A program made the position numbers and the translations under genes. A stretch of 64,000 nucleotides of DNA from JBGVSA01 sp049840475 (GTDB lineage Bacteria; Pseudomonadota; Gammaproteobacteria; Burkholderiales; Rhodocyclaceae). Every line of letters starts with the position of its first letter. The first letter of the stretch is position 1. A model generated the notes under the pieces. The model was given only the letters and a program-made list of their open reading frames with translations. It was not told the DNA's origin and did not search any database. Shown in pieces: positions 17,307-27,110 of the stretch. The stretch spans positions 1,922,001 to 1,986,000 of the forward strand of contig JASGKX010000001.1 in assembly GCA_049840475.1 (NCBI GenBank). The letters run 5' to 3'.

Positions 17307-17927
17307 TCAGGTGAGCGTTTCGTTGAACCAGGGTGTCGCGCGCCGCACGAGTTCGGCAAACGAGCCCGCACCGAATCTGCGCATCAACTGTGCCCGGCAA
17401 GTCTTGATCGTCCGTTCGCTTACCGACAGATCGGCCGCGATCTGTTTGTTGAGACGACCCGCGATCAGTTCTCGCAACACGATCCGTTCGCGCGCGTTCA
17501 GGGCGATGTCCGTGGATGGACGATGAGTGGGCGCAACGGGTTGTTCTGCGCGTTGCGATGCCACGGCCTTGGCGATCGCCTGTAAGAGGGCGGTGCCGTC
17601 GAACGGTTTGATCAGAAAGTCGCAGGCGCCCTGTCTGAATGCGCTCACGGCACTGGCCACGTCGGGCCGCGCGCTCATGAACACGATGGGCAAGTTGAGC
17701 CCGAGCCGAATCAAGGCCTGCTGCAGCTCCAAACCGTTCGGGCCGGGCAGGCTCAGGTCGAGCAGCAGGCAGGCCGGGGTTTGCGTGCGCGGCGCGACGA
17801 GGAAGCTGCCCGCGCAGTTGTATGTCACGACCGAATAACCCGCGTGGCGGAGCAGTCTGCTCAGCGCCGTGCTAAGGGATTGATCGTCTTCGACGATGTG
17901 CACGATGGGTTTGGCGGCCTCGCTCAT
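17307..17927 (-). CDS. FixJ/NarL-type response regulator (receiver plus LuxR HTH)
   Basis: A 206-residue regulator: receiver with VEDD (12-15), D57 in LLLDLSLPGPNG, and K of FLIKPFDG. The C-terminal LuxR-type HTH has LNARERIVLRELIAGRLNKQIAADL and SERTIKTCRAQLMRR. The start overlaps the stop of the upstream kinase by 4 bp (ATGA), so it is the kinase's likely partner. Together with the alkyl sulfatase upstream on the same strand it suggests control of sulfate-ester use, which is inference from position. Confidence 0.9.
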   Translation of the reverse strand: MSEAAKPIVHIVEDDQSLSTALSRLLRHAGYSVVTYNCAGSFLVAPRTQTPACLLLDLSLPGPNGLELQQALIRLGLNLPIVFMSARPDVASAVSAFRQGACDFLIKPFDGTALLQAIAKAVASQRAEQPVAPTHRPSTDIALNARERIVLRELIAGRLNKQIAADLSVSERTIKTCRAQLMRRFGAGSFAELVRRATPWFNETLT

Positions 17928-19897
17928 AGTCGGACCTCCTGTTGGCTTGGGGGGATGAGACGGGGTTCCGCAAAGCTCTTGTCGACGTGAGCAGCGGTCA
18001 CATCGGATGCGTCAAAGAAGGTATGCGGGGGAAAGCGCACGACGAAGACGCTTCCACCGTCTTCGCGGTCGCGGGCCACAAGCTCGCCACCATGGACGCC
18101 GACGATCGTCCTGGAAAGGGACAGACCCAGCCCCATACCGTGCGCCTTGGTCGTGAAGAACGACTCAAACAAGTGCTCGCGCGCGTCGGCGGCGATACCG
18201 TGACCGCGATCGATGACACGGAACTCCAGCCGACCATCCGTGCGTTCGGCTTCAATGGTCAGGACGCGCTGTTCAAGGGGCGTGTCGCGCATGGCGTCCA
18301 TGGCGTTCAGCGCAAGATTCAGCAGGGTCTGCTGCAACTGCACCGCGTCGCCTCGCATGTGAATGCCATGCGCATTGTTGAGAACTTCCAGCGTCATGTC
18401 GCGTTGCCGGGCCTCTGGCTGCAGCAAGGCTCGGGTCTCGGTCAGCAATTCGTCGACCACGACATCGGAGAACTCGGTATTGCGCTCCTGCAACAGCGTT
18501 CGTAGTTAACGCACGACTGAATTTGCGCGCACTGCATCGCGCCGCACATCGGCGAGGATTTCTCTCAACTCGCCTTCGTCGTCGATGCCGGTATCCAGAA
18601 TCATCTCTGCCGCATCGGTGTTGCTGAGGATGGCGCCGAGCGGTTGGCCGACTTCATGCGCGATGGATGCGCTCAGTTCGCCTGCTGCCGCCACGCGCGA
18701 CGCGTTGGCAAGTTCCACCCGGCGCCGCGCAGCCTCTCGCTCCGCAGACTGTCGCTGGCGGCGCAATGTCAGCAAGGCGGCGATGCTCGCGCCTTGCAGC
18801 ACGATGATCGCTGCGATGGCGATCACCGTGACCCGATGATCGCGCCAGACCGAAGGGGGCCAATTGATGAGTTGGCAATGCGCTGGCACGGTGTCCAGAT
18901 CAAGGCCCAACGCCTCCACCTGCCCCACGTTGACCACGCATTTCTTGCTGGCGGGTGCTTCGGTGTATCGAGTCGTGGGGCGCCCTGCGAGCATGGCCAG
19001 CGCCATGTCTCCCAGGCGTTTCCCCTCCTGCGGGAAATCCATCGGGCCGCCCGTTGCCGTCAGACCTTGTTCTACGAAATTGGCATACCAACCGTAGATG
19101 GGCACCGCAGAGGCTTGCACCATTGGCCGCACCGCATCGACAGGAAAGTAACGTCGCCCGGCGTGGTCCTGATACATCGTCGTATAGAGCACGGCAGTAT
19201 TGCGAGGCAGCGCTTTGAGCCGCTGCTGCAACTCCTCGATCGAGAGACCCACCCATTGTTCGATGTTCCACGCGCGTGACGGTCTTTGCGCCGCCGTGCG
19301 CGAGGCGCGATCAAGCCATCGGCGATCGACCGGCGACATGCCAGAAATGACAATCAGATTCGTCGCGGAAGGTTGCAGGGCTTCGATCACGGCGAGTGTT
19401 CTGTCAACGTCCACCCGCAATGGCGCGACGGGCATGTCCAGTGGTCGTCCGCGCGCCTCCAGGCGGCTGTTTTCGATGCCACCGGCCATGATCGGAATTC
19501 CCGGCCACACTTCGTCGCGGTACCGGTCGGCAAGATCAAGCGCGACATCACCGATGACGACGACAAGGTCTACCTGATGCGCCGCGTACTTCTTGCGCAG
19601 CATGGCGACCAGTTCGGGCGCGAGATCCGCACCGGAAAAGCGCAGACCGTCGATGGCATCGGTGGTGAATTCGACGCCAGCCGGCGCAGCCGCTTCGATT
19701 GTCTGGCGGAAGCTCCGATCCATCTGCGCGAAAGCGGGCTGTGCGGGGTCTCCGGAGCGCAGGATCGCGATTCTCCAGTGCTTTGCTTCGTCAGCCTGTC
19801 CCACGCTCGGGAGGGAAAACAGAATCAGCGACGTCAGGATCGACAGCCCGTAGCGATGCGCGACCGACGTCGGCGCCAGTTCAGGCGATCGAATCAC
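17924..19897 (-). pseudogene. Sensor histidine kinase with ABC-substrate-binding-like sensor, split by an in-frame stop
   Basis: The first part has a signal region, a periplasmic domain resembling ABC_sub_bind proteins (LVVVIGDVALDLADRYRDEV, PIMAGGIEN, VPIYGWYANFVEQGL), one TM helix (VTVIAIAAIIVLQGASIAALL) and the dimerisation H-box ELSASIAHEVGQPLGAILSN. TAA at 18506-18508 then interrupts the same frame between SVVR and LRTLLQERN. The ATPase domain continues without shift: LLNLALNAMDAM, VIDRGHGI, HGMGLGLSLSR. One codon (probably an original CAA or CGA) has become a stop. A TTG at 18491-18493 might restart translation. The GTG at 19897 is my preferred start; the frame is open to 20023. Confidence 0.82.
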
Positions 19898-20493
19898 CGT
19901 GCGAGGAATGCGCGACGCCCCTGCATGAGTCTCAGCGCGCGTAGCCGTGACGGTGCCCGCCCAAACCCATGGCCAACGTGTGGTTTTGAGTATTGCTCGC
20001 GCAGAGCCGGTGAGATGTGCCAAGGTCGATCGCCATGTGTGATTTGACGCGGATCATCCCACCGTCTGTGTCGGATGTGTTTGAAACACCACCAGCAATT
20101 GCGCTACGAGAAGGCGTGCTCGGCGAGCAAACCCATTGCAAGACCCCCTCGCGGAAGTAGATTCAATATCGGTGACACATTGCACTAAAGCAAGAAGGGC
20201 CCGTCTCTGCGTTGCCCGCGCATTGAATCTTCGGCGCGCATTAGCCGCTGTTGCCGTCGACGACTCCCAGGGGAAACGATCATTTCGAGAAAAGCGCTTT
20301 TTTCAAGATGCGGCACGCTGCTGCGATCGATCCGCATCCGACTGGCATGTGGCAGCGTCGCCGTCAGAGATACACCCATTGTCGCCGGGTGAACGAAGGC
20401 ACTGTCTGGGATCGTGACGAGGCCAGCACTGATCGACACGACTGCGGGGGCCGGTGAGCCGGACCCCGCGTTTTCAAACGATCGACGCCGCGA
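19898..20493. other. Intergenic region with one GC-rich hairpin
   Basis: About 600 bases between the kinase start and the sulfatase stop; a longer kinase start (20023) would occupy part of it. The only structure seen is GCGGGG(20444-20449)...CCCCGC(20464-20469) with an inner CCGG/CCGG pair. It has a weak T-run only on the plus strand, so it is an uncertain terminator for the sulfatase gene. Confidence 0.4.
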
Positions 20494-22470
20494 TCAAGGC
20501 GTGACGATGTTGAACCAGAACTCGAAGTTATCCAGATACGAGACAAAGTCACGCAGCTTGGTCTCGTTGCCGGTGACCTTGGCCGCGCCGGACTTGATCG
20601 CATCGTCGAGCTTGGTCTGCCCCAGGATGATGCCGTTCAGCGTGTCGCGCGACAGCGTTACGCTGACGTCGGGATTGGCAGCCTGCCCGCCGGGCGTGTG
20701 GTTCAGCACCCCATTCTCGAGTTCGAGCAGGTACTTGCCGCCGCCGTCACCCAGGTTGACGTTCATGATCATGTTGGCGTTGGCCGACTTGGGGCCATTG
20801 AGCCGCACGGCAAGATAGTCGAAGAACAATTCGGGCGTCATCGCCCGCACCGTGTCGGGACTGGCGGTGTTGGGCGTCGGCAACTTGGCGACACCGTTGC
20901 GCAATTCCTGCGCGCCGGTCAGGTAAAAGTTGCGCCACGGTCCGGACTCGGCCTGGTAGCCCATCTGCTCCAATGCGTCGGCTTCGAGATTGCGTGCGGC
21001 CTGATTCTTCGGGTCGGCAAACACCACGTGCTTGACCACCTGCGCCACCCAGCGGTATTCGCCTTTGGCGTACGACTGCCGTGCCTTCTGAAGCACGGCA
21101 TTGGCGCCGCCCATGAACTCGACGTATTTCTTGGCGGCGTCCTCGGGCGTGAGCTCGTGCAACGTGGCCGGGTTGCCGTCGAACCAACCCAGATACAGCA
21201 CGTAGGTGGCTTTGACGTCGTGGCTGACGGAGCCGTAATACCCCCGGTTGGCCCAGGTTTTGGCAAGGCCATCCGGCAACTTGAACTGCTCGGCGATTTC
21301 GTCACGCGTGTAACCCATGTTGGCCAGGCGCAGCGTCTCGTCGTTGATGTAGCGGTAGAGGTCGCGCTGCGAGCGCATCAGTTTGAGGACCTCGGCATTG
21401 CCCCAGGTCGGCCAATGGTGCTGGGCAAAGATCACCTCCACCTTGGAGCCCCACATGACCATCGCCTGATTGATGTACTTGGACCATGGCAGCGGCTCGC
21501 GGATCTTCGCGCCACGCAGCGAATAGGTGTTGTGCAGCGTGTGCGTGATGTCCTCGGCCGCTTCCATGGCCTTCTTTTCTTCGATGTACCAGAGCATTTC
21601 GGAAGGGGCTTCCGATCCGGGCGCCATCAGGAATTCATACGTCAGCCCGTCGATGACTTCTTTCTGTCCCGTCTTGGTGATGATGTTGGTCGGAGAGATG
21701 AGCGTCACGGTGCCGGCCGACGTGGTCGTGCCCAGGCCGGCGCCGACTTGTCCCTTGACGTCAGGCGGCAGCAGGTTGCCGTACATGTAACTGGCGCGAC
21801 GGCTCATGGCGTTGCCGGCCATGACGTTCTCGGCCACCGCAGCTTCAAGGAAGCCTTCCGGCGCATAGATCTTCGCCTTGCCGGCCTTGACGTCGGCTTC
21901 GTCCACGACGCCGCGCACGCCACCGTAGTGGTCGACGTGGCTATGCGTATAGATCACCGCAACGACAGGTTTCTTGCCTCGGTTCTTGTAGTACAGATCC
22001 AGGCCGACCTTGGCTGTTTCGGCCGAAATCATCGGGTCGACGATCGTGATGCCCGTCGTACCTTCGATGATGGTCATGTTCGACAGGTCGAGATTGCGCA
22101 CCTGATAGATGCCATCGGTGACCTGGAAGAGACCCGCGATGTTGATCAACTGCGCGTTCCGCCAGAGACTCGGATTGACCGAGTCGGGCGCGGCTGCGCC
22201 TTCCTTGATGAAGCCATATTGCTGCGGGTTCCAGATCACGTTGCCACCGCTGCCCTTGATCTGGTCTTGCGGAACCGCCTCGATCAAGCCGCGCTTGGCA
22301 TTCTGGAAGTCGGTGGTGTCCGAGAAGGGAAGTTCTTTCAGGTAGACGCCGTTTGCGGCCTTGGTGGCGGCAGTTGCGTCCTTGCGAAGATCGGCTGCGG
22401 CGGCTGGCAAGGCCATGCCCGCGGCGACGCCAGCAAGTGCCACGCTGGCCATTATTAGGTTCAGGCGCAT
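20494..22470 (-). CDS. Alkyl sulfatase, SdsA1-type metallo-beta-lactamase-fold hydrolase
   Basis: A 658-residue exported enzyme hydrolysing primary alkyl sulfates such as SDS to alcohol and sulfate. A signal peptide (1-26) precedes the di-zinc motif THSHVDHYGG (H176, H178, D180, H181), further ligands in the MYGNLL / EVIFAQHHWPTWGN region, an all-alpha dimerisation domain, and a C-terminal SCP2-like lipid-binding domain (about 530-658). Length and order match SdsA1. Neighbours on the same strand are a kinase, a FixJ-type regulator and a receiver-only protein, a plausible sensing circuit. Confidence 0.93.
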   Translation of the reverse strand: MRLNLIMASVALAGVAAGMALPAAAADLRKDATAATKAANGVYLKELPFSDTTDFQNAKRGLIEAVPQDQIKGSGGNVIWNPQQYGFIKEGAAAPDSVNPSLWRNAQLINIAGLFQVTDGIYQVRNLDLSNMTIIEGTTGITIVDPMISAETAKVGLDLYYKNRGKKPVVAVIYTHSHVDHYGGVRGVVDEADVKAGKAKIYAPEGFLEAAVAENVMAGNAMSRRASYMYGNLLPPDVKGQVGAGLGTTTSAGTVTLISPTNIITKTGQKEVIDGLTYEFLMAPGSEAPSEMLWYIEEKKAMEAAEDITHTLHNTYSLRGAKIREPLPWSKYINQAMVMWGSKVEVIFAQHHWPTWGNAEVLKLMRSQRDLYRYINDETLRLANMGYTRDEIAEQFKLPDGLAKTWANRGYYGSVSHDVKATYVLYLGWFDGNPATLHELTPEDAAKKYVEFMGGANAVLQKARQSYAKGEYRWVAQVVKHVVFADPKNQAARNLEADALEQMGYQAESGPWRNFYLTGAQELRNGVAKLPTPNTASPDTVRAMTPELFFDYLAVRLNGPKSANANMIMNVNLGDGGGKYLLELENGVLNHTPGGQAANPDVSVTLSRDTLNGIILGQTKLDDAIKSGAAKVTGNETKLRDFVSYLDNFEFWFNIVTP

Positions 22471-22636
22471 TCGAGTTCTCCGTCGATGAGGCTTGGCGTC
22501 CTGCGACAGGACGTAAAGGTCGTGGATCAGGTCGTACGTGTCGTCGTCGTGGCTGGATTTCTATCTGGTTCCCATGGGTCCGACCTCCTTCGGTCAATGC
22601 TGGATGAGTGCTGAATTTGTGCGAGACATGCGTCGA

Positions 22637-22990
22637 TCATTGGCCAATGACGCGTGCGATTTCCTTCAGCAAGTCCGTGCCGTGAAACGGTTTTATCAAC
22701 ACGCGTCCCTGCACGATCGGGTGCTGCGTCAGGTGGAATTTCTTGCTGTCCTGCGAGGTAATGAACACCGCTGGCGGTCGCGGGTCGTGCAACGATGCGT
22801 ACAGGTTGACGCCCGACGCTCCGGGCAGATTCAGATCGATGACCATGAAGGCTGCATCGTCGGGTTCCCCGTCCGAGAACAACGATTCGGCGCTATCAAA
22901 GGCACGCACGGCGTAGCCGGAATTCCGCAGTACGCGGCACAGGGCGTTTCGCAGTCCTTCGTCATCTTCGATCACGACGATGAGGCGCAT
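22637..22990 (-). CDS. Receiver-only response regulator
   Basis: A 117-residue receiver domain with IEDDE (8-11), phospho-acceptor D52 in MVIDLNLPGASG, T in FITSQD, and K in VLIKPFHG. There is no output domain. It lies 166 bp upstream of the alkyl sulfatase on the same strand and may act with the nearby split kinase as a phosphate sink or connector. It resembles the receiver-only protein at 1578-1967 in size but is divergent in sequence. Confidence 0.85.
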   Translation of the reverse strand: MRLIVVIEDDEGLRNALCRVLRNSGYAVRAFDSAESLFSDGEPDDAAFMVIDLNLPGASGVNLYASLHDPRPPAVFITSQDSKKFHLTQHPIVQGRVLIKPFHGTDLLKEIARVIGQ

Positions 22991-23385
22991 GGTGGGTTCG
23001 CAATAGATCGCTCGGCGTACCGATTAAGCCTTGCAGGCGCTTGTGCGCAGCGCCATGGCGGCTTGGGGCAATCGGCTTTCCCGTTGGTGACGCGCCATTG
23101 CCCCAAGGGGAAACGGCTCGTCGCAGCGACGGGGCTCAACGCGCGTGGGTGAAAGGTGTTTGGGCGAGCCTGGCCGACCACTTACGGGCGCACGCAAAGC
23201 GCTACGGAGCAGGGCAGATTCCAGTGAGTGTCCGGCGATCGAATCCCGATGCGGATCAACCCTCATGTCCGTACAGACGTAAGGGTCAAGAAAGAAAAAG
23301 AGGCGCATGCTCTCAGCAGGGAGATGCGCCTTGGTCGGATCTACCGGCTGCCGAGTGCGCGCCTCCCATCAAGGAGGAGGACGCC
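22991..23385. other. Intergenic region upstream of the universal stress gene, with a hairpin
   Basis: About 395 bases between divergent genes. AGGCGCAT (23301-23308) pairs with ATGCGCCT (23324-23331); on the minus strand this is followed by a pyrimidine-rich TCTTTTTCTTTCTT, the form of a terminator, although no minus-strand gene ends here. Otherwise nothing recognised. Confidence 0.45.
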
Positions 23386-23811
23386 ATGCAGAACATACTC
23401 GTGCCAGTTGACGGTTCAGAGGTATCCCTGAGAGCAGTACGGTTCATTGCCGAACGAATCTCCCACGGCTATCCCGCCACGCTCCACTTGCTCAATGTCC
23501 AGCCGCCCATCTTGTCGGGAGACGTCAAGATGTTCGTCAGCGGTGATGTCATCGCCGAGTATTACCGGCAGGAGGGGGCGACTGCGTTAGCCAAGGCCAA
23601 GGCGCTGCTCGATGAGGCGGGAGTCCCTTACGACGCGCATGTGCAGACGGGGCATATCGCCGAGACGATCGCGCGCTTTGCCGCGGACAAGCAATGTTCA
23701 AGCATCGTTATGGGCGCACGCGGATTGGGCTCGGTGGTGGGCATGCTGCTCGGGTCGGTCACGACCAAGGTGCTGTATTTGGTCGCGATCCCCGTGACCA
23801 TCGTGAAGTGA
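23386..23811 (+). CDS. Universal stress protein (UspA family)
   Basis: A 141-residue single-domain Usp. It begins MQNILVPVDGSEVSLRAV (nucleotide-binding Asp) and ends with the ATP-binding loop IVMGARGLGSVVGMLLGSVTTKVLYLVAIPVTIVK, which includes the G-2X-G-9X-G(S/T) pattern. An almost perfect ribosome-binding site, AAGGAGGAGG, lies 5 bases before the ATG. It converges with a Ca2+-type P-ATPase gene, 15 bp between stops. Such pairs of Usp and cation ATPase are frequent in proteobacterial stress clusters. Confidence 0.92.
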   Translation: MQNILVPVDGSEVSLRAVRFIAERISHGYPATLHLLNVQPPILSGDVKMFVSGDVIAEYYRQEGATALAKAKALLDEAGVPYDAHVQTGHIAETIARFAADKQCSSIVMGARGLGSVVGMLLGSVTTKVLYLVAIPVTIVK

Positions 23812-23826
23812 CACGCCCACATTCGC

Positions 23827-26520
23827 TCAACTCAACTGCTGGTGCGGCCGGACATCTTTGCGCGCATAAAAAAGGAGTCCGTGACGCATCAGCAGCTTTT
23901 CAAGTTCGGCGAGCAGGAATACCAAGGCCGACAATCCGACGCACAACGACAGCTCAGCCATGTTGAGAGGAGCGGTGCTGAAAATGGGATTGAGGAACGG
24001 TATGTAGATCGTCGCCAGTTGCAGCAGAAAGCTCAGCAACACCGCGCCAAGCAACGCCCGGTTGCGAAACACGCCTTGCGCGAAGACAGAATCCCACTCC
24101 ACCCTGATCGCCATCACGAGCGCCAATTGCGACAAGGTCAATTGCGTAAAGACCATCGTTTGCCAATGGGCGTCGCCCACGTGGATGGCCCAGGCTTGAA
24201 CGGACAGGCACAGCGCCGCGGTCAAGGAGCCCATGACCACCACGCTCTGCCACATGCCGTGTGCAAAGATGCTCTCGTTGGGCGGGCGCGGCGGCCTTTG
24301 CATGGTGCCTTTTTCTGCCGGTTCGACGGCTAGCGCGAGGCCCGGGAGTCCGTCGGTCAAGAGGTTGATCCACAGAAGGTGGATCGGGAGCAGCGGAATG
24401 GGCAGGCCAAGGAAGGGCGCCAGGAAGAGGGTCAGGATTTCCGCCGAGTTGCCTGTCATCGCGTAGCGGATGAACTTGCGGATGTTGTCGAAAATGCGCC
24501 GCCCTTCGCGCACGGCCTTCACGATCGTTGCGAAGTTGTCGTCGAGAAGAATCAGGCTGGCAGCCTCTCTGGCGACATCGGTGCCGCCCTTGCCCATGGC
24601 GACGCCAATGTCGGCGCGCTTGAGTGCGGGAGCATCGTTGACGCCGTCTCCTGTCATGGCGACAAATTCGCCGTCGGCTTGAAGGGCCCGGACGATGCGT
24701 ATTTTCTGTGCGGGGTCGACCCGCGCGTACACCCCGATATCCGTTACGGACCGCGCAAATGCCTCGTCGTCGATGGCCGCCAATTGCGCCCCCGTCATGA
24801 CGCTGTCCGCGTTGTCCGTCATGCCGATCTGTCGGGCGATCGCTTGGGCCGTGGCTGGATGATCGCCCGTAATCATGACCGGGCGAATGCCCGCGCTGCG
24901 GCACAGAGCAATGGCTTCGCGGGCCTCCGCGCGGGCGGGGTCGATCAGCCCGACCAACCCTGTGAATTCGAGTGCGGATTCGATCCGCTCGACGGCAATG
25001 GCGTCCGGATCGGGCAGTGCGTCCCACAGGCGCTGTGCCAACGCGAGAACGCGCATGCCGTTCGCCGCCATCTGTTCGGCCGTGACGAGCACCGCGTCCG
25101 GATCGAAAGTGCTGCCCTTCGATAGCCCATGGGCGGCATGGCAGCGCGGCAACACGCTCTCGGGCGCGCCCTTCGTGTAGGCAACGATTCCGCTTGCGCC
25201 CCGGTGGAACGTCGTCATGCGCTTGCGCTCGGAGTCGAACGGCAGTTCGAAGATACGCGGTGCGTGAGCGCTGAGCGACGTCTTGTCATACCCTGCGTCC
25301 AACGCGGCATTGAAGAGTGCAACTTCTGTCGGGTCTCCAATGACATTGCCATCGGCGTGGCGACTCGCGTCATTGCACAGAGACAGCCCGGTCATCAAAG
25401 CAGGCCATGGGGCATCGGCAGGAACGGATCGCGTGTCCGATATCGAGCCGGACATCGTCCTTAGCTCGGCTGCCTGCATGCGGTTCTGGGTCAATGTTCC
25501 GGTCTTGTCCGAGCAGATATAGGTGACCGAGCCCAGCGTTTCCACGGCAGGCAGGCGACGTATCAGCGCATTCTGCCGCACCATCTTGCGTGCCCCGAGC
25601 GCCAGAGAAATCGTGACCACTGCAGGCAGGGCTTCGGGAATGGCTGCGACGGCCAGGCTGATCCCCGTGAGCAGGACCAGCATGATCGGCTCGCCGCGCA
25701 GCAGCCCAGTAATGACGAAGATCGCGCAGATACCAAGAATGGCCATCGCGAGCCGCTGACCAAAAACGGCCAGGCGCTTTTGTAGCGGCGTGGCCGGCTC
25801 TTCGGCGCTGTCGAGCAAGCCGGCCACCTTGCCCAGCTCACTGTCCATGCCCGTCGCCACAACGATGCCAGTACCGCGCCCATAGGTCACCACGGTGCCC
25901 TTGAACGCCATATTGTCGCGATCCCCTAGCGGCAACTGTGCGTTGTCCAACGCGGAAGTTGCCTTATCCACGGGCACGGCTTCGCCCGTCAGTGCGGACT
26001 CGTCGACCTTGAGCTGCGCGACTTCAAAAAGGCGCACGTCGGCGCTGACCACTTGCCCTGCTTCAAGCAGCAAGATGTCGCCCGGCACGACATCTGCGGA
26101 GGATGTCTGCACGATCTGCCCGTCGCGCAGTACCTGTGCGCTGGTCCCAGCCATGCGCTTGAGCGCAGCCATCGCCTGTTCGGCCCGCATCGTCTGTGCA
26201 AAACCGATGATGGCATTGAGCACTACGATGACCAGAATGGCGATTGCATCCTTCATGTCGCCAACCACGCTGGACACCACGGCGGCGGCGAGCAGCACGA
26301 CAATCATGAAGTTGGCGAACTGATCGAGAAACACCCGCCACGCGGGCATTCTGGGTTTTTCGCGGATGACGTTGGGGCCCGCGTGCGCCAGGCGAGTGTC
26401 AACTTCGCCAGACGTGAGCCCCGCCCGCATATTTACCTTGAAGTGTCTGCCAACGGCGTCGGCATGTTGCATGTGCCAAGCGGTCGCGGTGGCGGGGCGA
26501 GTAGTCGGTGGGTTCTGCAC
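23827..26520 (-). CDS. P-type cation-transporting ATPase, Ca2+ (P2A)-like
   Basis: An 897-residue ion pump. The N-terminal cation-ATPase domain is followed by the actuator motif LTGEAVPVD, TM4 motif AIPEALP, phosphorylation site CSDKTGTLTQNRM, KGAPE nucleotide-binding region, and the hinge TGDGVNDAPALKRADIGVAMG. Six C-terminal TM segments end in a charged tail. The PEALP motif and overall length fit P2A Ca2+/Mn2+ pumps; the substrate is inferred. The GTG start at 26520 follows GGGAGG by a good spacing. About 335 bp upstream lie without gene. Confidence 0.92.
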   Translation of the reverse strand: MQNPPTTRPATATAWHMQHADAVGRHFKVNMRAGLTSGEVDTRLAHAGPNVIREKPRMPAWRVFLDQFANFMIVVLLAAAVVSSVVGDMKDAIAILVIVVLNAIIGFAQTMRAEQAMAALKRMAGTSAQVLRDGQIVQTSSADVVPGDILLLEAGQVVSADVRLFEVAQLKVDESALTGEAVPVDKATSALDNAQLPLGDRDNMAFKGTVVTYGRGTGIVVATGMDSELGKVAGLLDSAEEPATPLQKRLAVFGQRLAMAILGICAIFVITGLLRGEPIMLVLLTGISLAVAAIPEALPAVVTISLALGARKMVRQNALIRRLPAVETLGSVTYICSDKTGTLTQNRMQAAELRTMSGSISDTRSVPADAPWPALMTGLSLCNDASRHADGNVIGDPTEVALFNAALDAGYDKTSLSAHAPRIFELPFDSERKRMTTFHRGASGIVAYTKGAPESVLPRCHAAHGLSKGSTFDPDAVLVTAEQMAANGMRVLALAQRLWDALPDPDAIAVERIESALEFTGLVGLIDPARAEAREAIALCRSAGIRPVMITGDHPATAQAIARQIGMTDNADSVMTGAQLAAIDDEAFARSVTDIGVYARVDPAQKIRIVRALQADGEFVAMTGDGVNDAPALKRADIGVAMGKGGTDVAREAASLILLDDNFATIVKAVREGRRIFDNIRKFIRYAMTGNSAEILTLFLAPFLGLPIPLLPIHLLWINLLTDGLPGLALAVEPAEKGTMQRPPRPPNESIFAHGMWQSVVVMGSLTAALCLSVQAWAIHVGDAHWQTMVFTQLTLSQLALVMAIRVEWDSVFAQGVFRNRALLGAVLLSFLLQLATIYIPFLNPIFSTAPLNMAELSLCVGLSALVFLLAELEKLLMRHGLLFYARKDVRPHQQLS

Positions 26521-26939
26521 GGACAGCCTCCCGTAGATCAGCGAGCTCTATGTTGTCCCGGTCATGCTCGGCGGACATGCCTGGATCGAATCTGTATGGA
26601 TGCTCTCTGCTGCGTGACGGATGTTGGGTCCGGCAATCGACCGTTTGCCATCTTCTTGTGCGCAGATCCGGATGGTCTGCTTTCATCGTAGCAACGATGC
26701 GCAATATGTGCGCCTACGCGCGCACCCTGAGCGCGGACATATGGCGCCCCCGCTTCGGACGGATGCATGCATCGAAAGTTCGCCTGCTGTCGTCGATCCG
26801 CATTTCACGATCTCTTTGTTATGAATGCGCATATTCCGATTGAATATCGAATCACGCATTGATGGGTGGTGATGTCATGCGTACGGGCGGTGAGGCGCTG
26901 CGCGCAGCGTACTCTCCATGCCCCGGGCTCGAGCCACGG
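26521..26939. other. Intergenic region upstream of the P-ATPase
   Basis: About 420 bases without a recognisable gene. It includes the P-ATPase promoter region. A stretch near 26800-26850 is more AT-rich than its surroundings, but I see no clear boxes. Confidence 0.45.
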
Positions 26940-27106
26940 AAAGCGCTAACCCATGCGCGTAGGGGGGCTACGTCGCTTGCAGCTGTGAGCTTGCGGCGCA
27001 GGTTCTTGACGATAACCAATCCGCGCTCTGGTTGCGTGGAGACGATGGTGCCCTGTGTCTGTCGCAACAGCGCCTGCACCCGTGCCATGACCTTTCGCGG
27101 GCTGAA
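26940..27106 (-). pseudogene. Remnant of an OmpR-family response regulator
   Basis: Translation on the minus strand gives RFSPRKVMARVQALLRQTQG, which matches the end of an OmpR-type receiver and linker (KPFSPRE-V-ARVxALLRR). About 20 residues later comes VIVKNLRRKL, the recognition-helix end of the winged helix (HIKNLRRKL). The phosphorylation site, most of the wing and the stop context are missing, so an internal deletion has joined two pieces. It lies directly after the LysR stop. It may be a decayed BaeR-like regulator; alternative is chance similarity. Confidence 0.4.
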
Positions 27107-27110
27107 TCGG

